From: Pseudomonas flavescens
GTDB lineage: Bacteria > Pseudomonadota > Gammaproteobacteria > Pseudomonadales > Pseudomonadaceae
Direction of reading: 5' to 3'
Assembly (NCBI RefSeq): GCF_013408425.1
Contig: NZ_JACBYV010000001.1
Span: 5,828,001-5,892,000, forward strand
Length of the DNA stretch: 64,000 nucleotides
Every line of letters begins with the position of its first letter. The first letter of the stretch is position 1. The notes under the pieces were generated by a model. It saw only the letters and a program-made list of their open reading frames with translations. It did not search any database and had not been told where the DNA came from. The translations under genes were made by a program, and so were the position numbers. Shown here piece by piece: positions 51,851 to 62,222 of the stretch.

Positions 51851-53098
51851 ATGGCAAACGTGCAGAGCGGCAAGATGATCGTCGGCCTCGACATCGGCAC
51901 CTCCAAAGTGGTGGCGCTGGTGGGTGAGGTGACCGCTGATGGTCAGCTGGAAATCGTCGGCATCGGTACTCACCCATCGCGCGGCCTGAAGAAGGGCGTG
52001 GTGGTCAATATCGAGTCCACGGTGGCCTCGATCCAGCGCGCGGTCGAAGAAGCCCAGCTAATGGCGGGTTGCCGCATCCATTCGGCCTTCGTCGGCGTCG
52101 CCGGCAATCACATTCGCAGCCTCAACAGCCACGGCATCGTCGCCATCCGCGACCGGGAGGTCAGCAATGCCGACCTGGAGCGCGTGCTCGACGCCGCTCA
52201 GGCCGTTGCCATTCCCGCTGACCAGCGTGTTCTGCACACCCTGCCGCAGGATTACGTGATCGATAACCAGGAAGGCGTTCGTGAGCCGCTGGGCATGTCC
52301 GGTGTGCGCCTGGAAGCCAAGGTACACGTGGTGACCTGTGCGGTGAACGCGGCGCAGAACATCGAGAAGTGCGTGCGCCGGTGCGGCCTGGAAGTCGATG
52401 ACATCATCCTCGAACAGCTCGCATCCGCTTATGCGGTGCTGACCGACGACGAGAAGGAACTGGGCGTTTGCCTGGTCGACATCGGCGGTGGCACCACTGA
52501 TATCTGCATCTTCACCGAAGGCGCGATTCGGCATACCGCGGTGATCCCGATCGCTGGCGATCAGGTCACCAACGATATCGCCATGGCCCTGCGTACCCCG
52601 ACTCAGTACGCCGAAGAGATCAAGATCCGTTATGCCTGCGCCCTGGCCAAGTTGGCTGGCGCTGGCGAGACCATCAAGGTGCCGAGCGTAGGCGATCGCC
52701 CGCCGCGCGACCTGTCGCGCCAGTCGCTGGCTGAAGTGGTCGAGCCGCGTTACGACGAGCTGTTCACCCTGATTCAGGCCGAACTGCGTCGCAGCGGTTA
52801 CGAAGATCTGATCCCGGCAGGCATCGTGCTCACCGGTGGTACCGCGAAGATGGAAGGGGCGGTCGAGCTGGCCGAGGAAATCTTCCACATGCCGGTACGC
52901 CTCGGTGTGCCCCACAGCGTCAAGGGGCTCAGCGACGTGGTGCGCAATCCTATTTATTCGACGGGCGTTGGCCTGTTGATGTACGGCCTGCGCAAGCAGT
53001 CCGACGACATCCCGATGCCCGGCAACGGTAGCTACGGCGATGAAACTAAAACCCCGGTACTGGAACGGCTCAAACGCTGGATTCAGGGCAACTTCTAA
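51851..53098 (+). CDS. ftsA: Cell division protein FtsA
   Basis: A 415-residue actin-like ATPase that tethers FtsZ to the membrane. The phosphate motifs [18 protein letters not shown] and [17 protein letters not shown] and the adenosine motif [20 protein letters not shown] are visible. The C-terminal amphipathic membrane helix is [13 protein letters not shown]. It begins 22 bp after ftsQ with an AGGAGAG ribosome binding site. Confidence 0.98.
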   Translation: MANVQSGKMIVGLDIGTSKVVALVGEVTADGQLEIVGIGTHPSRGLKKGVVVNIESTVASIQRAVEEAQLMAGCRIHSAFVGVAGNHIRSLNSHGIVAIRDREVSNADLERVLDAAQAVAIPADQRVLHTLPQDYVIDNQEGVREPLGMSGVRLEAKVHVVTCAVNAAQNIEKCVRRCGLEVDDIILEQLASAYAVLTDDEKELGVCLVDIGGGTTDICIFTEGAIRHTAVIPIAGDQVTNDIAMALRTPTQYAEEIKIRYACALAKLAGAGETIKVPSVGDRPPRDLSRQSLAEVVEPRYDELFTLIQAELRRSGYEDLIPAGIVLTGGTAKMEGAVELAEEIFHMPVRLGVPHSVKGLSDVVRNPIYSTGVGLLMYGLRKQSDDIPMPGNGSYGDETKTPVLERLKRWIQGNF

Positions 53099-53177
53099 TG
53101 TTGGGCGGCGCGTGCACGGGCGTGTGCGGCGTCATCAGGCAGTAGGCGTAAAAACTAGAAAATACAGGAGAGAGACC

Positions 53178-54368
53178 ATGTTTGAACTCGTAGACAACCT
53201 TCCGCAAAGCGCGGTCATCAAGGTTATCGGTGTCGGTGGTGGTGGCGGCAACGCCGTCAATCACATGGCCAAGAGCAACATCGAAGGCGTCGAATTCATC
53301 TGCGCCAACACCGATGCTCAGGCACTGAAGAACATCGGTGCACGCACCATCCTGCAACTGGGCACTGGCGTGACCAAGGGCCTGGGCGCTGGTGCCAATC
53401 CGGAAGTGGGTCGTCAGGCCGCTCTGGAAGACCGTGAGCGTATCGCCGAAGTGCTGCAGGGCTGCGACATGGTATTCATCACCACGGGCATGGGCGGTGG
53501 TACCGGTACCGGTGCTGCGCCAGTGATCGCCGAAGTGGCCAAGGAAATGGGCATCCTGACCGTCGCGGTAGTGACGCGTCCGTTCCCGTTCGAAGGCCGC
53601 AAGCGCATGCAGATCGCCGATGAAGGCATCCGCGCGCTGCAGGAAAGCGTCGACTCGCTGATCACCATCCCCAACGAAAAACTGCTGACCATCCTCGGCA
53701 AGGACGCCAGCCTGCTGTCCGCCTTCTCCAAGGCCGATGACGTGCTGTCCGGTGCCGTACGTGGTATCTCCGACATCATCAAGCGTCCGGGCATGATCAA
53801 CGTCGACTTCGCCGACGTGAAGACCGTGATGAGCGAAATGGGCATGGCGATGATGGGCACTGGCTGCGCCAGCGGTCCGAACCGTGCACGTGAAGCGACC
53901 GAAGCGGCCATTCGCAACCCGCTGCTCGAAGACGTCAACCTGCAGGGCGCTCGCGGCATCCTGGTGAACATCACCGCCGGTCCTGACTTGTCCCTGGGTG
54001 AGTACTCCGACGTGGGTAACATCATTGAACAATTCGCCTCCGAGCACGCCACCGTCAAGGTTGGTACCGTGATCGATCCGGACATGCGCGACGAGCTGCA
54101 CGTGACCGTGGTTGCCACCGGTCTGGGCGCGCGCATCGAGAAGCCGGTCAAGGTCGTCGACAACACCGTTCAGGTGGCTGCCGCTCAGTCCAGCGCTCCG
54201 GTCGCTGCGCCGATTCGCAGTGAGCAAAGCGTCAATTACAAAGATTACGAGCGCCCGACCGTACAGCGTCAGAGCCATGGTGGCGCTGCCACTGCGGCGA
54301 AGATGAACCCGCAGGATGACCTGGATTATCTGGACATCCCCGCGTTCCTGCGCCGTCAGGCAGATTGA
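53178..54368 (+). CDS. ftsZ: Cell division GTPase FtsZ
   Basis: A 396-residue tubulin homologue forming the Z ring. The GTP-binding regions are [16 protein letters not shown] and [24 protein letters not shown]; the T7 loop has [16 protein letters not shown] linker of about 50 residues precedes the conserved C-terminal peptide [15 protein letters not shown] that binds FtsA and ZipA. The ATG at 53178 follows AGGAGAGAG. It is separated from ftsA by 79 bp. Confidence 0.98.
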   Translation: MFELVDNLPQSAVIKVIGVGGGGGNAVNHMAKSNIEGVEFICANTDAQALKNIGARTILQLGTGVTKGLGAGANPEVGRQAALEDRERIAEVLQGCDMVFITTGMGGGTGTGAAPVIAEVAKEMGILTVAVVTRPFPFEGRKRMQIADEGIRALQESVDSLITIPNEKLLTILGKDASLLSAFSKADDVLSGAVRGISDIIKRPGMINVDFADVKTVMSEMGMAMMGTGCASGPNRAREATEAAIRNPLLEDVNLQGARGILVNITAGPDLSLGEYSDVGNIIEQFASEHATVKVGTVIDPDMRDELHVTVVATGLGARIEKPVKVVDNTVQVAAAQSSAPVAAPIRSEQSVNYKDYERPTVQRQSHGGAATAAKMNPQDDLDYLDIPAFLRRQAD

Positions 54369-54419
54369 TGAAATCTATCAGGAGTATAAGGGTGATTGGT
54401 GTTCAGCAAAGGTCGGTTC

Positions 54420-54428
54420 TGCTATCAT
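54420..54428 (+). promoter_or_regulatory. Probable extended -10 promoter of lpxC
   Basis: TGCTATCAT contains an extended -10 (TGN followed by TATCAT at 54423-54428) in the 112-bp ftsZ-lpxC gap. No good -35 is present at the usual spacing, as expected for extended -10 promoters. It lies 52 bp before the lpxC ATG. Confidence 0.5.
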
Positions 54429-54480
54429 CGCCAGCCTTTGTTGAAAACAATTCGCACCTAGCGCTATAGCGGCCAGACCC

Positions 54481-55392
54481 ATGATCAAACAACGCACCCT
54501 GAAGAACATCATCCGCGCCACGGGTATCGGCCTGCACTCCGGGGAGAAGGTTTACCTGACCCTGAAGCCGGCTCCGGTTGACACCGGCATCGTGTTCCGT
54601 CGCACCGACCTCGATCCTGTAGTAGAGGTCACCGGTCACGCCCTGAACGTCGGTGAGACCACCATGTCGACCACGCTGGTCAATGGTGATGTCAAGGTGG
54701 ATACGGTAGAGCACCTGCTGTCAGCTATGGCTGGCCTGGGTATCGATAACGCCTACGTCGAGCTCTCTGCCTGTGAAGTGCCGATCATGGATGGCAGCGC
54801 TGGGCCCTTTGTTTTCCTGATTCAGTCGGCTGGTCTGCAAGAGCAGGACGCGCCCAAGAAGTTCATCCGCATCATCAGTGAAGTGACCGTAACGGACGGC
54901 GACAAGCGCGCCACCTTCGTTCCGTTCGATGGCTTCAAGGTGAGCTTCGAGATCGATTTCGATCACCCGGTGTTCCATGACCGTACCAAGACGGCGAGTG
55001 TGGATTTCTCCAGCACGTCGTTCGTCAAAGAGGTCAGCCGTGCCCGCACGTTCGGTTTCATGCGTGATATCGAATTCCTGCGTTCGCACAATCTGGCCCG
55101 TGGCGGTAGCGTGGACAACGCCATCGTGGTGGACGAATTCGGTGTGCTCAACGAAGACGGCCTGCGTTACGAGGACGAATTCGTCAGGCACAAGATTCTC
55201 GATGCCATTGGTGATCTCTACCTGCTCGGCAACAGCCTTATCGGTGAGTTCCGCGGCTACAAATCCGGCCATGGCCTGAACAACCGCCTGCTGCGCGCTT
55301 TGATCGCACAGCCGGAGGCTTGGGAAGTGGTCACATTCGAAGACGCCGATACCGCACCGATTTCTTACATGCGCCCAGCTGCGGCGATGTAA
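54481..55392 (+). CDS. lpxC: UDP-3-O-acyl-N-acetylglucosamine deacetylase
   Basis: A 303-residue zinc enzyme, the committed step of lipid A synthesis. It starts [24 protein letters not shown]. Zinc and catalytic residues lie in [23 protein letters not shown] and [30 protein letters not shown] and the basic patch follow the family. It is the last gene of the dcw cluster and ends before a strong terminator. In E. coli its level is set by FtsH, also in this window. Confidence 0.98.
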   Translation: MIKQRTLKNIIRATGIGLHSGEKVYLTLKPAPVDTGIVFRRTDLDPVVEVTGHALNVGETTMSTTLVNGDVKVDTVEHLLSAMAGLGIDNAYVELSACEVPIMDGSAGPFVFLIQSAGLQEQDAPKKFIRIISEVTVTDGDKRATFVPFDGFKVSFEIDFDHPVFHDRTKTASVDFSSTSFVKEVSRARTFGFMRDIEFLRSHNLARGGSVDNAIVVDEFGVLNEDGLRYEDEFVRHKILDAIGDLYLLGNSLIGEFRGYKSGHGLNNRLLRALIAQPEAWEVVTFEDADTAPISYMRPAAAM

Positions 55393-55415
55393 GGCACTCT
55401 CCTTGTTTTATCTTC

Positions 55416-55442
55416 AAGGCCACCTTCGGGTGGCCTTTTTTT
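55416..55442 (+). terminator. Terminator of lpxC/dcw cluster
   Basis: AAGGCCACC (55416-55424), a TTCG tetraloop and GGTGGCCTT (55429-55437) are followed by a continuous T-run to 55442. A textbook intrinsic terminator closing the dcw cluster. Confidence 0.93.
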
Positions 55443-55569
55443 ATTCCGGTATTTTTATCGTTTTTGCAGATGCCTGCCGACATATGCAGTAGCCACGGCT
55501 ACCGGCTCGGTGCATGGCGTGACAGTTTTCCGGCGGCGCTCAGGTGCTCTGATAACCGCTTGATGAGGT

Positions 55570-56028
55570 TTACGAATCGCTGCGTCGGCGATGGCTCGCC
55601 AGACGTTCCAGGGCCTCACGCAGGCGAGGGTCGGTGACCCCGGCGGCGGTTTCCTGGATGCTGTCAGCGGCGCTGTCGGAGAGTTCGAAGGGGCGGGGAG
55701 GCTCGCGCCTTTCGGCGGTAGGAGGTTGCACCTTGAAGAGTATTTTCGTTAAGGTCGCGAACGTTTCGAGCGCCTGCAACTGCCTTTGCAGGCGCCGCTG
55801 TTGATAACGCAGCCGGGTGGCCCAGTGGCCATCGGTGACGATTAAAAGCAGACAGCCTTCTCGCCAGGATGCCACGTGACAGTGTTCCCGGGCGGCAGGT
55901 TGTAGCTGGCTTTCCAGCAACTGCTGCAGGTGATCGATCCGCTGGGCCTGATTGAACAGGGCTTTGAGCGGCTTCGCCTCGCGCAGCAGTGCGGCAGGAG
56001 CCTTGGCCGGCAAGGGACGAAAACTCAT
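55570..56028 (-). CDS. dciA: DciA-family helicase loader (DUF721)
   Basis: A 152-residue protein of the DUF721/DciA family, which loads the replicative helicase DnaB in bacteria lacking DnaC. The N-terminal half has the family pattern LFNQAQRIDHLQQLLESQLQPAAREHCHVASWREGCLLLIVTDGHWATRLRYQQRRLQRQL. The C-terminal 45 residues are proline/arginine-rich and low-complexity. The ATG at 56028 gives MSFRPLPAKAPAALL; an upstream start would add 11 residues. It is encoded opposite to the neighbouring genes, between lpxC and the M23 peptidase, as in other pseudomonads. Confidence 0.85.
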   Translation of the reverse strand: MSFRPLPAKAPAALLREAKPLKALFNQAQRIDHLQQLLESQLQPAAREHCHVASWREGCLLLIVTDGHWATRLRYQQRRLQRQLQALETFATLTKILFKVQPPTAERREPPRPFELSDSAADSIQETAAGVTDPRLREALERLASHRRRSDS

Positions 56029-56115
56029 GGCGGGAAGCCTGCAAATTCTTGGGGCCGTCATGGTAGCAGAACCTTGCTGACCACTCTGGTTCCACCTTTT
56101 TTACATGGGGATGTC

Positions 56116-57042
56116 ATGCACATCATTTTGCTCAGTCGACGTCACGGCGCCGCACGTTCGCTCAGTCTCGATCTGCGCTGGCTGGCGATCGGCCTGGCGT
56201 TGTTGGTCGCGTTGGCGGTTGGCGGAGGTGCCGCAGTGGGCGCCTGGCTGGCACCGAAGCCTACAGGGCTGCCGGAAAGCGTCGAGATCACTCAGGCTCT
56301 CGATGCCCAGCGTGACGAAGTGGGTGCGGTGCGTATCGATGCACAGCGCCAACTGGATGCATTCGCCGCCCACGTCGCCGAGCTGCAGGCCCGGCTGACT
56401 CGGCTCGATGCTCTTGGCGAGCGGCTTACCGAGCTGGCGGAGCTGGACGCCAGCGAGTTCGATTTCTCCCTCGGCGTCGGTCAGGGTGGGCCTGAAGAGC
56501 CCATTGGGAGCGCTGCCTACGCGCCGCCACCGTTCATGAGTTCTCTGGATGAGCTGGCAATGCGCATGGACAGCCGCGAGCAGCAGCTCGAGGTGCTGGA
56601 GCAGTTGCTGGCCGATCGGCGTATCGATGAGGCGGTGATGCTCTCGGGCCATCCGGTGCTGCAGGGGTACGTGTCGTCGCCATTCGGTCATCGGGTCGAT
56701 CCGCTGACCGGACGTGCCAGTGTGCACAAGGGCGTGGATTTCGCTGCCAAGGCGGGCAGCGATGTGGTCGCGGTCGGCGCTGGCGTGGTGACTTTCGCCG
56801 GGCGTCGCAACGGCTATGGCAACACCGTGGAAATCAGCCATGCCGATGGCTATGTCACGCTGTATGCGCACAACCGCAGCAATCGTGTGCAGGTCGGTGA
56901 CCTGGTTCAGCGCGGTCAGGCCATCGCAACGGTGGGCAGTACCGGGCGCTCGACGGGCAATCACGTTCACTTCGAAGTCAGCCGTAACGGGCAACTGGTC
57001 AATCCGCACAGTTACATTGCGCGAGTCAGCGACGAAGAGTGA
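56116..57042 (+). CDS. M23-family (LytM) metallopeptidase, membrane-anchored
   Basis: A 308-residue protein with one N-terminal membrane helix (about 22-48, LAIGLALLVALAVGGGAAVGAWL), a coiled-coil region (60-110) and a C-terminal M23 domain. The zinc ligands are in SSPFGHRVDPLTGRASVHKGVDF (HxxxD form) and HVHFEV (HxH form). Intact ligands suggest an active endopeptidase that cuts peptidoglycan cross-links. Position next to secA is conserved in pseudomonads. It is divergent from dciA. The specific cell-wall role is not known to me. Confidence 0.9.
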   Translation: MHIILLSRRHGAARSLSLDLRWLAIGLALLVALAVGGGAAVGAWLAPKPTGLPESVEITQALDAQRDEVGAVRIDAQRQLDAFAAHVAELQARLTRLDALGERLTELAELDASEFDFSLGVGQGGPEEPIGSAAYAPPPFMSSLDELAMRMDSREQQLEVLEQLLADRRIDEAVMLSGHPVLQGYVSSPFGHRVDPLTGRASVHKGVDFAAKAGSDVVAVGAGVVTFAGRRNGYGNTVEISHADGYVTLYAHNRSNRVQVGDLVQRGQAIATVGSTGRSTGNHVHFEVSRNGQLVNPHSYIARVSDEE

Positions 57043-57212
57043 TGAGGGTGGTCGCTGCCAACTTCGTGCAGCAGCCGATGGCCCTGTGCCAATAACGCCG
57101 CTTTCATCCATTCCGTTTCCGGGTAGAATGCCCCCTTCGCACGCAGCCATGAGGGCTGCATGGGCGACTCACGGGGCCGCCCTCCATCCATAGCGTGGAA
57201 GATCCTGTCGAT

Positions 57213-59951
57213 ATGTTTGCGCCTTTGTTGAAAAAACTCTTTGGAAGCAAGAACGAGCGTGAGGTCAAGCGCCTGCTCAAGGCGGTTCAGGCCGTCAATG
57301 CATTCGAGGAGCAGATGCTCGCACTCTCCGATGAGCAACTGCGCGCCAAGACCGAAGAATTCAAGGCCCGCCTGGCCAAAGGCGAAACCCTGGATCAACT
57401 GTTGCCCGAAGCCTTTGCCGTCGCCCGCGAGGCCGGCAAGCGCGTGATGGGCATGCGCCACTTCGACGTCCAGTTGATCGGTGGCATGACCCTGCATGAA
57501 GGCAAGATCGCCGAGATGCGTACCGGTGAGGGCAAGACCCTGGTCGGCACCCTGGCCGTCTACCTCAACGCCCTGGAAGGCAAGGGCGTGCACGTGGTCA
57601 CGGTCAACGACTACCTGGCTCGCCGTGACGCCAACTGGATGCGTCCGCTGTATGAATTCCTCGGCCTGTCGGTCGGCATCGTCACCCCGTTCATGCCGCC
57701 GGACGAGAAGCGCGCCGCTTATGCGTCCGATATCACCTACGGCACCAACAACGAATTCGGTTTCGATTACCTGCGCGACAACATGGCGTTCAGCGTGGAA
57801 GAGAAATTCCAGCGCGAGCTGAATTTCGCCGTGATCGACGAAGTCGACTCGATCCTCATCGACGAGGCGCGTACACCGCTGATCATCTCCGGCCAGGCCG
57901 AAGACAGCTCCAAGATGTACACCGAGATCAACAAGCTGATTCCTCGTCTCAAGCTGCACATCGAGGAAGAAGAGGGCGTGGTCACTCAGGAAGGCCATTA
58001 CAAGGTCGACGAGAAGAGCCGCCAGGTCGAACTCAACGAGGAAGGTCATCAGGTCATCGAAGACATGCTGACCCAGGCAGGTCTGCTGGCCGAAGGCGAG
58101 AGCCTCTATTCGGCGCACAACCTCGGCCTGCTGACCCACGTGTATGCCGGCCTGCGCGCTCACACCCTGTTCCAGCGCAACGTCGAGTACATCGTGCAGA
58201 ACGGTCAGGTGATCCTGATCGACGAACACACCGGTCGTACCATGCAGGGCCGTCGCCTGTCCGAAGGCCTGCACCAGGCCATCGAAGCGAAGGAAGGCGT
58301 GAACATCCAGGCCGAGAGCCAGACGCTCGCCTCGACCACCTTCCAGAACTATTTCCGCCTGTACAACAAGCTGGCGGGAATGACCGGTACCGCTGATACC
58401 GAAGCCTTCGAATTCCACCAGATCTATGGTCTGGACGTGATGGTCATTCCGACCAACAAGCCGATTTCCCGTAAGGACTTCAACGACCTGGTCTACCTGA
58501 CCCAGGAAGAGAAGTACGCGGCGATCATCAACGACATCAAGGAATGCCAGGCCCAGGGCCGGCCGATCCTGGTCGGTACCGCGACCATCGAGACGTCCGA
58601 GTACGTGTCGCGCTTGCTGGAGCAGGAAGGCATCGAGCACAAGGTGCTCAACGCCAAGTTCCACGAGAAGGAAGCCGAGATCATCGCCCAAGCCGGTCGC
58701 CCAGGCGCACTGACCATCGCGACCAACATGGCCGGTCGTGGTACCGACATTCTGTTGGGCGGCAACTGGGAAGTCGAAGTGGCGGCGCTGGAGAACGCCA
58801 CTCCCGAGCAGATCGCCCAGATCAAGGCCGACTGGCAGAAACGTCACCAGCAGGTACTCGAGTCGGGTGGCCTGCACGTGATCGCGTCCGAGCGTCACGA
58901 ATCGCGCCGTATCGACAACCAGCTGCGTGGCCGTGCCGGCCGTCAGGGCGATGCCGGCTCCAGCCGTTTCTACCTGTCGCTGGAGGACAGCCTGATGCGC
59001 ATCTTCGCCTCCGATCGGGTGAAGAACTTCATGAAGGCGCTGGGCATGCAGGCCGGCGAAGCCATCGAGCACCGCATGGTGACCAACGCCATCGAGAAGG
59101 CGCAGCGCAAGGTCGAAGGCCGCAACTTCGACATGCGCAAGCAATTGCTCGAGTTCGATGACGTGGCCAACGAACAGCGCAAGGTGATCTACCACATGCG
59201 CAACACCTTGCTGACCGCCGACAACGTTGGCGAGACCATCGAGGACTTCCGCAAGGAAGTGTTGGACAACACCATCAACGCCCACATGCCGCCGCAGTCG
59301 CTGCCTGAGCAGTGGGATATCGCCGGTCTGGAAGAGGCGCTGTACGCTGGCTTCAACCTGCGCCTGCCGATCCAGCAGTGGCTCGACGAAGACGACAAGC
59401 TGTACGAGGACACGCTGCGCGAGCGCATCCTCAAGGAGCTGATCGAGGCTTACAACGAGAAAGAGACCCAGGCCAGTGCCGAGGCTCTGCGTACCTTCGA
59501 GAAGCAGATTCTGCTGCGTGTACTCGACGACCTGTGGAAAGACCACCTGTCGACCATGGATCACCTGCGTCACGGTATTCACCTGCGCGGTTACGCGCAG
59601 AAGAACCCGAAGCAGGAATACAAGCGCGAGTCCTTCACCCTGTTCCAGGAGCTGCTCGACTCCATCAAGCGCGATGCCATCCGCGTGCTCTCGCACGTGC
59701 AGGTTCGCCGCGAGGATCCGGCCGAGGAAGAAGCCCGTCTGCGTCGCGATGCCGAAGCCCTGGCCCAGCGCATGCAGTTCCAGCACGATGAAGTTTCCGC
59801 GCTCGAAGAGCCTGAAGCCGAAGCGCAGGATGGCGGCGATGTCGCGGTTGCCAGCGCCCCCGTGCGTGCCGAGCAGAAGATCGGTCGCAACGAGCTCTGC
59901 CCGTGTGGCTCCGGCAAGAAGTACAAGCACTGCCACGGTCAGGTCAACTGA
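57213..59951 (+). CDS. secA: Preprotein translocase ATPase SecA
   Basis: A 912-residue motor that pushes preproteins through SecYEG. Walker A is [14 protein letters not shown]; Walker B is [19 protein letters not shown]; the second nucleotide fold has [18 protein letters not shown] and the linker [27 protein letters not shown]. The C-terminal zinc-binding SEC-C motif is [15 protein letters not shown] chose the ATG at 57213 ([17 protein letters not shown]); an upstream GTG would add six residues. It is followed immediately by a palindromic element. Confidence 0.98.
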   Translation: MFAPLLKKLFGSKNEREVKRLLKAVQAVNAFEEQMLALSDEQLRAKTEEFKARLAKGETLDQLLPEAFAVAREAGKRVMGMRHFDVQLIGGMTLHEGKIAEMRTGEGKTLVGTLAVYLNALEGKGVHVVTVNDYLARRDANWMRPLYEFLGLSVGIVTPFMPPDEKRAAYASDITYGTNNEFGFDYLRDNMAFSVEEKFQRELNFAVIDEVDSILIDEARTPLIISGQAEDSSKMYTEINKLIPRLKLHIEEEEGVVTQEGHYKVDEKSRQVELNEEGHQVIEDMLTQAGLLAEGESLYSAHNLGLLTHVYAGLRAHTLFQRNVEYIVQNGQVILIDEHTGRTMQGRRLSEGLHQAIEAKEGVNIQAESQTLASTTFQNYFRLYNKLAGMTGTADTEAFEFHQIYGLDVMVIPTNKPISRKDFNDLVYLTQEEKYAAIINDIKECQAQGRPILVGTATIETSEYVSRLLEQEGIEHKVLNAKFHEKEAEIIAQAGRPGALTIATNMAGRGTDILLGGNWEVEVAALENATPEQIAQIKADWQKRHQQVLESGGLHVIASERHESRRIDNQLRGRAGRQGDAGSSRFYLSLEDSLMRIFASDRVKNFMKALGMQAGEAIEHRMVTNAIEKAQRKVEGRNFDMRKQLLEFDDVANEQRKVIYHMRNTLLTADNVGETIEDFRKEVLDNTINAHMPPQSLPEQWDIAGLEEALYAGFNLRLPIQQWLDEDDKLYEDTLRERILKELIEAYNEKETQASAEALRTFEKQILLRVLDDLWKDHLSTMDHLRHGIHLRGYAQKNPKQEYKRESFTLFQELLDSIKRDAIRVLSHVQVRREDPAEEEARLRRDAEALAQRMQFQHDEVSALEEPEAEAQDGGDVAVASAPVRAEQKIGRNELCPCGSGKKYKHCHGQVN

Positions 59952-60090
59952 GAACCTGAACACGACTAGCTGCGCGTCGGCCCTGCGGCGTTGAAAACAG
60001 GCTCGGAATGCTCATGTACAAAAGTACACTCCGCTTCCTCGCCTGTTTTCGCCTTGCAGGTCTCTAGCTCGCAAGGTCGTGATCAGGTTC
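59952..60090. repeat. MITE-like nested palindrome after secA
   Basis: Outer arms GAACCTGAACACGAC (59952-59966) and GTCGTGATCAGGTTC (60076-60090) match at 14 of 15 positions. Inside lie a second perfect pair GAAAACAGGC (59993-60002)/GCCTGTTTTC (60041-60050) and a central TGTAC-AAAA-GTACA (60015-60028). The whole 139 bases can fold as one long hairpin. The left arm starts at the last base of the secA stop region. No coding capacity. The layout resembles dispersed palindromic repeats of pseudomonads; copy number cannot be seen here. Confidence 0.65.
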
Positions 60091-60112
60091 TTTACCTGAG
60101 CTGTAAAATCCC

Positions 60113-60146
60113 AACGCCGCGAGGGCTAGCCTCTTCGCGGCGTTTT
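60113..60146 (+). terminator. Terminator between secA and argJ
   Basis: AACGCCGCGA (60113-60122) pairs with TCGCGGCGTT (60135-60144), with a further GGCTAGCC pairing in the loop, followed by TTTT. It closes secA transcription beyond the palindromic element. Confidence 0.85.
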
Positions 60147-60193
60147 CGCATCGAACATGCTGTGCAATGTCACCTAATTCGAGGAGCTTCCCC

Positions 60194-61411
60194 ATGGCTG
60201 TTGGTCTTGGCCCGCTGTCTACCCTGCACCCGGTTCCAGGTTTCGAACTGGGCATCGCCTCCGCCGGCATCAAGCGCCCTGGGCGCAAGGATGTGGTGGT
60301 GATGCGCTGTGCCGAAGGCAGCAGCGTGGCAGGTGTGTTCACCCTCAACGCGTTCTGCGCGGCGCCGGTGATCCTGGCCAAGAAACGCACGTCCGGCAGC
60401 GTTCGCTACCTGCTGACCAATACGGGCAATGCCAATGCCGGCACCGGCGAGCCGGGCCTGCAGAACGCCATGCGTACCTGCGCCAGTCTGGCCGCCCTGG
60501 CCGGTGTGGACGAGAGCGAAGTGCTGCCGTTCTCCACCGGGGTGATCGGTGAGCCGCTGCCGGTGGAAAAAATCGAGGGTGCGCTGCAGGCCGCTCTGGA
60601 TAACCTCTCGGTGAACAACTGGGCCGATGCCGCTACCGGCATCATGACCACCGATACTCTGCCCAAGGGCGCCAGCCGCCAGTTCAGCCATGAAGGCGTG
60701 ACGGTCACCGTCACCGGCATCAGCAAGGGCGCCGGCATGATCAAGCCGAACATGGCCACCATGCTCGGCTACATCGCCACGGACGCCAAGGTCGCCCAGG
60801 GCGTGCTGCAGGATCTGCTGCGCGATGCGGCGAACAAGTCGTTCAACCGCATCACCATCGACGGCGATACCTCCACCAACGATTGCTGCATGCTGATCGC
60901 CACCGGTCAGGCAGCGCTGCCGGAAATCACCCAGGCCAGCGGGGCGCTGTTCGCGGCCCTCAAGCAGGCGGTGTTCGAGGTGTGCATGGACGTGGCCCAG
61001 GCCATCGTGCGTGACGGTGAAGGCGCGACCAAGTTCGTCACCGTGCAGGTCAACGGGGGGGCGACGCATCAGGAGTGTCTGGATGTCGGCTATGCCGTGG
61101 CCCATTCGCCGTTGATCAAGACCGCGTTGTTCGCCTCCGACCCCAACTGGGGGCGCATCCTCGCGGCCGTCGGCCGCGCCGGTGTGGCGCAGCTCGACGT
61201 CAGCAAGATCGACGTGTTCCTCGGTAATGTGTGCATCGCCAGCAAGGGTTGCCGGGCCAGCAGCTACACCGAGGAGCAGGGCTCGGCGGTGATGGCCGAA
61301 GCGGAAATCACCATCCGCATCGAGCTGGGTCGCGGCACCTGCAGCGAGACCATCTGGACCACCGATCTGTCCCACGAGTACGTGAAGATCAACGCCGAAT
61401 ACCGCACCTGA
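60194..61411 (+). CDS. argJ: Bifunctional ornithine acetyltransferase/N-acetylglutamate synthase
   Basis: A 405-residue self-cleaving enzyme of arginine synthesis that moves acetyl between ornithine and glutamate. The cleavage and nucleophile threonine is T189 in [22 protein letters not shown]. Other signatures are [22 protein letters not shown] and [16 protein letters not shown]. The ATG at 60194 follows GAGGAGC. Position after secA is conserved in Pseudomonas. Carbamoyl phosphate from CarAB joins the same pathway. Confidence 0.97.
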   Translation: MAVGLGPLSTLHPVPGFELGIASAGIKRPGRKDVVVMRCAEGSSVAGVFTLNAFCAAPVILAKKRTSGSVRYLLTNTGNANAGTGEPGLQNAMRTCASLAALAGVDESEVLPFSTGVIGEPLPVEKIEGALQAALDNLSVNNWADAATGIMTTDTLPKGASRQFSHEGVTVTVTGISKGAGMIKPNMATMLGYIATDAKVAQGVLQDLLRDAANKSFNRITIDGDTSTNDCCMLIATGQAALPEITQASGALFAALKQAVFEVCMDVAQAIVRDGEGATKFVTVQVNGGATHQECLDVGYAVAHSPLIKTALFASDPNWGRILAAVGRAGVAQLDVSKIDVFLGNVCIASKGCRASSYTEEQGSAVMAEAEITIRIELGRGTCSETIWTTDLSHEYVKINAEYRT

Positions 61412-61493
61412 GGTAGGCCATTCCCAGGCTTCGCGCGGATCGATGGTCCGCACCTGCTTGCCTCTCGAGGTTTGCAGTCGGTAGCTGGCCCCC

Positions 61494-61529
61494 ATTCCGC
61501 TCGCGCATGGCCCCATGAGCGAGCGGAAT
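61494..61529. terminator. Hairpin between argJ and the GST gene
   Basis: ATTCCGCTCGC (61494-61504) pairs with GCGAGCGGAAT (61519-61529), extended by CATGG/CCATG inside. Only TTTGCC follows, so termination may be partial. Confidence 0.55.
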
Positions 61530-61593
61530 TTGCCTTCACGGCAGGTAGCGGCGAAGCTGTCGCTCTGTTTCTTCTGACCGCCGGAGAGCGCAC

Positions 61594-62220
61594 ATGCCGC
61601 TGCAATTGCTGATAGGCAACAAGAACTACTCGTCCTGGTCGCTACGCGGCTGGTTGCTGGCCGAACTCAGTGGCGCGGACTATCAGGAAACCCTGGTGCC
61701 GCTGTTTCGTGCCGATACCCACGCGCGCCTGCAGGCCCATTCGCCGACCGCCAAGGTGCCAGTGCTCAAGACCGATGACGCCGGGGTGATCTGGGACTCT
61801 CTGGCCATCGCCGAGTACCTGGCAGAGCGCTTTCCCGAGGCTGCCATGTGGCCGCGTGATGTAGCGGCTCGGGCCATGGCGCGTTCCGTCTGCGCGGAAA
61901 TGCACAGCGGTTTCGGCGCGTTGCGCAGTCATATGCCCATGGACATGCAGCGCAATACGCCGCTGGCCAGCATTGCCGATGACGTGCAGGGCGATATCCA
62001 GCGGGTCATCGCCTTGTGGGCAACCTGTCGTCAGCGTTTTGGCCAGAGTGGCCCTTATCTGTTCGGTGAACTGAGCATCGCCGACGCCTATTTCGCGCCG
62101 GTGGCCAGCCGCCTGCGTAGTTATGCCGTGCAACTGCCCAAAGATGCCGCGGCCTATGTGGAAACCATTTTTCAGTGGCCGGCGTTCCAGCGCTGGTTGC
62201 AGGCAGCCTTGAAGGAGTGA
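61594..62220 (+). CDS. Glutathione S-transferase family protein
   Basis: A 208-residue protein with an N-terminal thioredoxin-like domain (LLIGNKNYSSWSLRGWLLAEL, then SPTAKVPVLKTDDAGVIWDSLAIAEYLAERFPEAAMWP) and a C-terminal helical domain (FGELSIADAYFAPVASRLRSYAVQL). The SSWS segment may hold the glutathione-activating serine. The substrate is unknown; the sequence is closest in feel to YfcF-like GSTs. It lies two bases before the Nudix gene, so they are probably co-transcribed. Confidence 0.88.
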   Translation: MPLQLLIGNKNYSSWSLRGWLLAELSGADYQETLVPLFRADTHARLQAHSPTAKVPVLKTDDAGVIWDSLAIAEYLAERFPEAAMWPRDVAARAMARSVCAEMHSGFGALRSHMPMDMQRNTPLASIADDVQGDIQRVIALWATCRQRFGQSGPYLFGELSIADAYFAPVASRLRSYAVQLPKDAAAYVETIFQWPAFQRWLQAALKE

Positions 62221-62222
62221 AC

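Noticed and set aside
57012..59963. A 983-codon frame antisense to secA
   Set aside because: Antisense shadow of secA, with no start context and no protein-family features.
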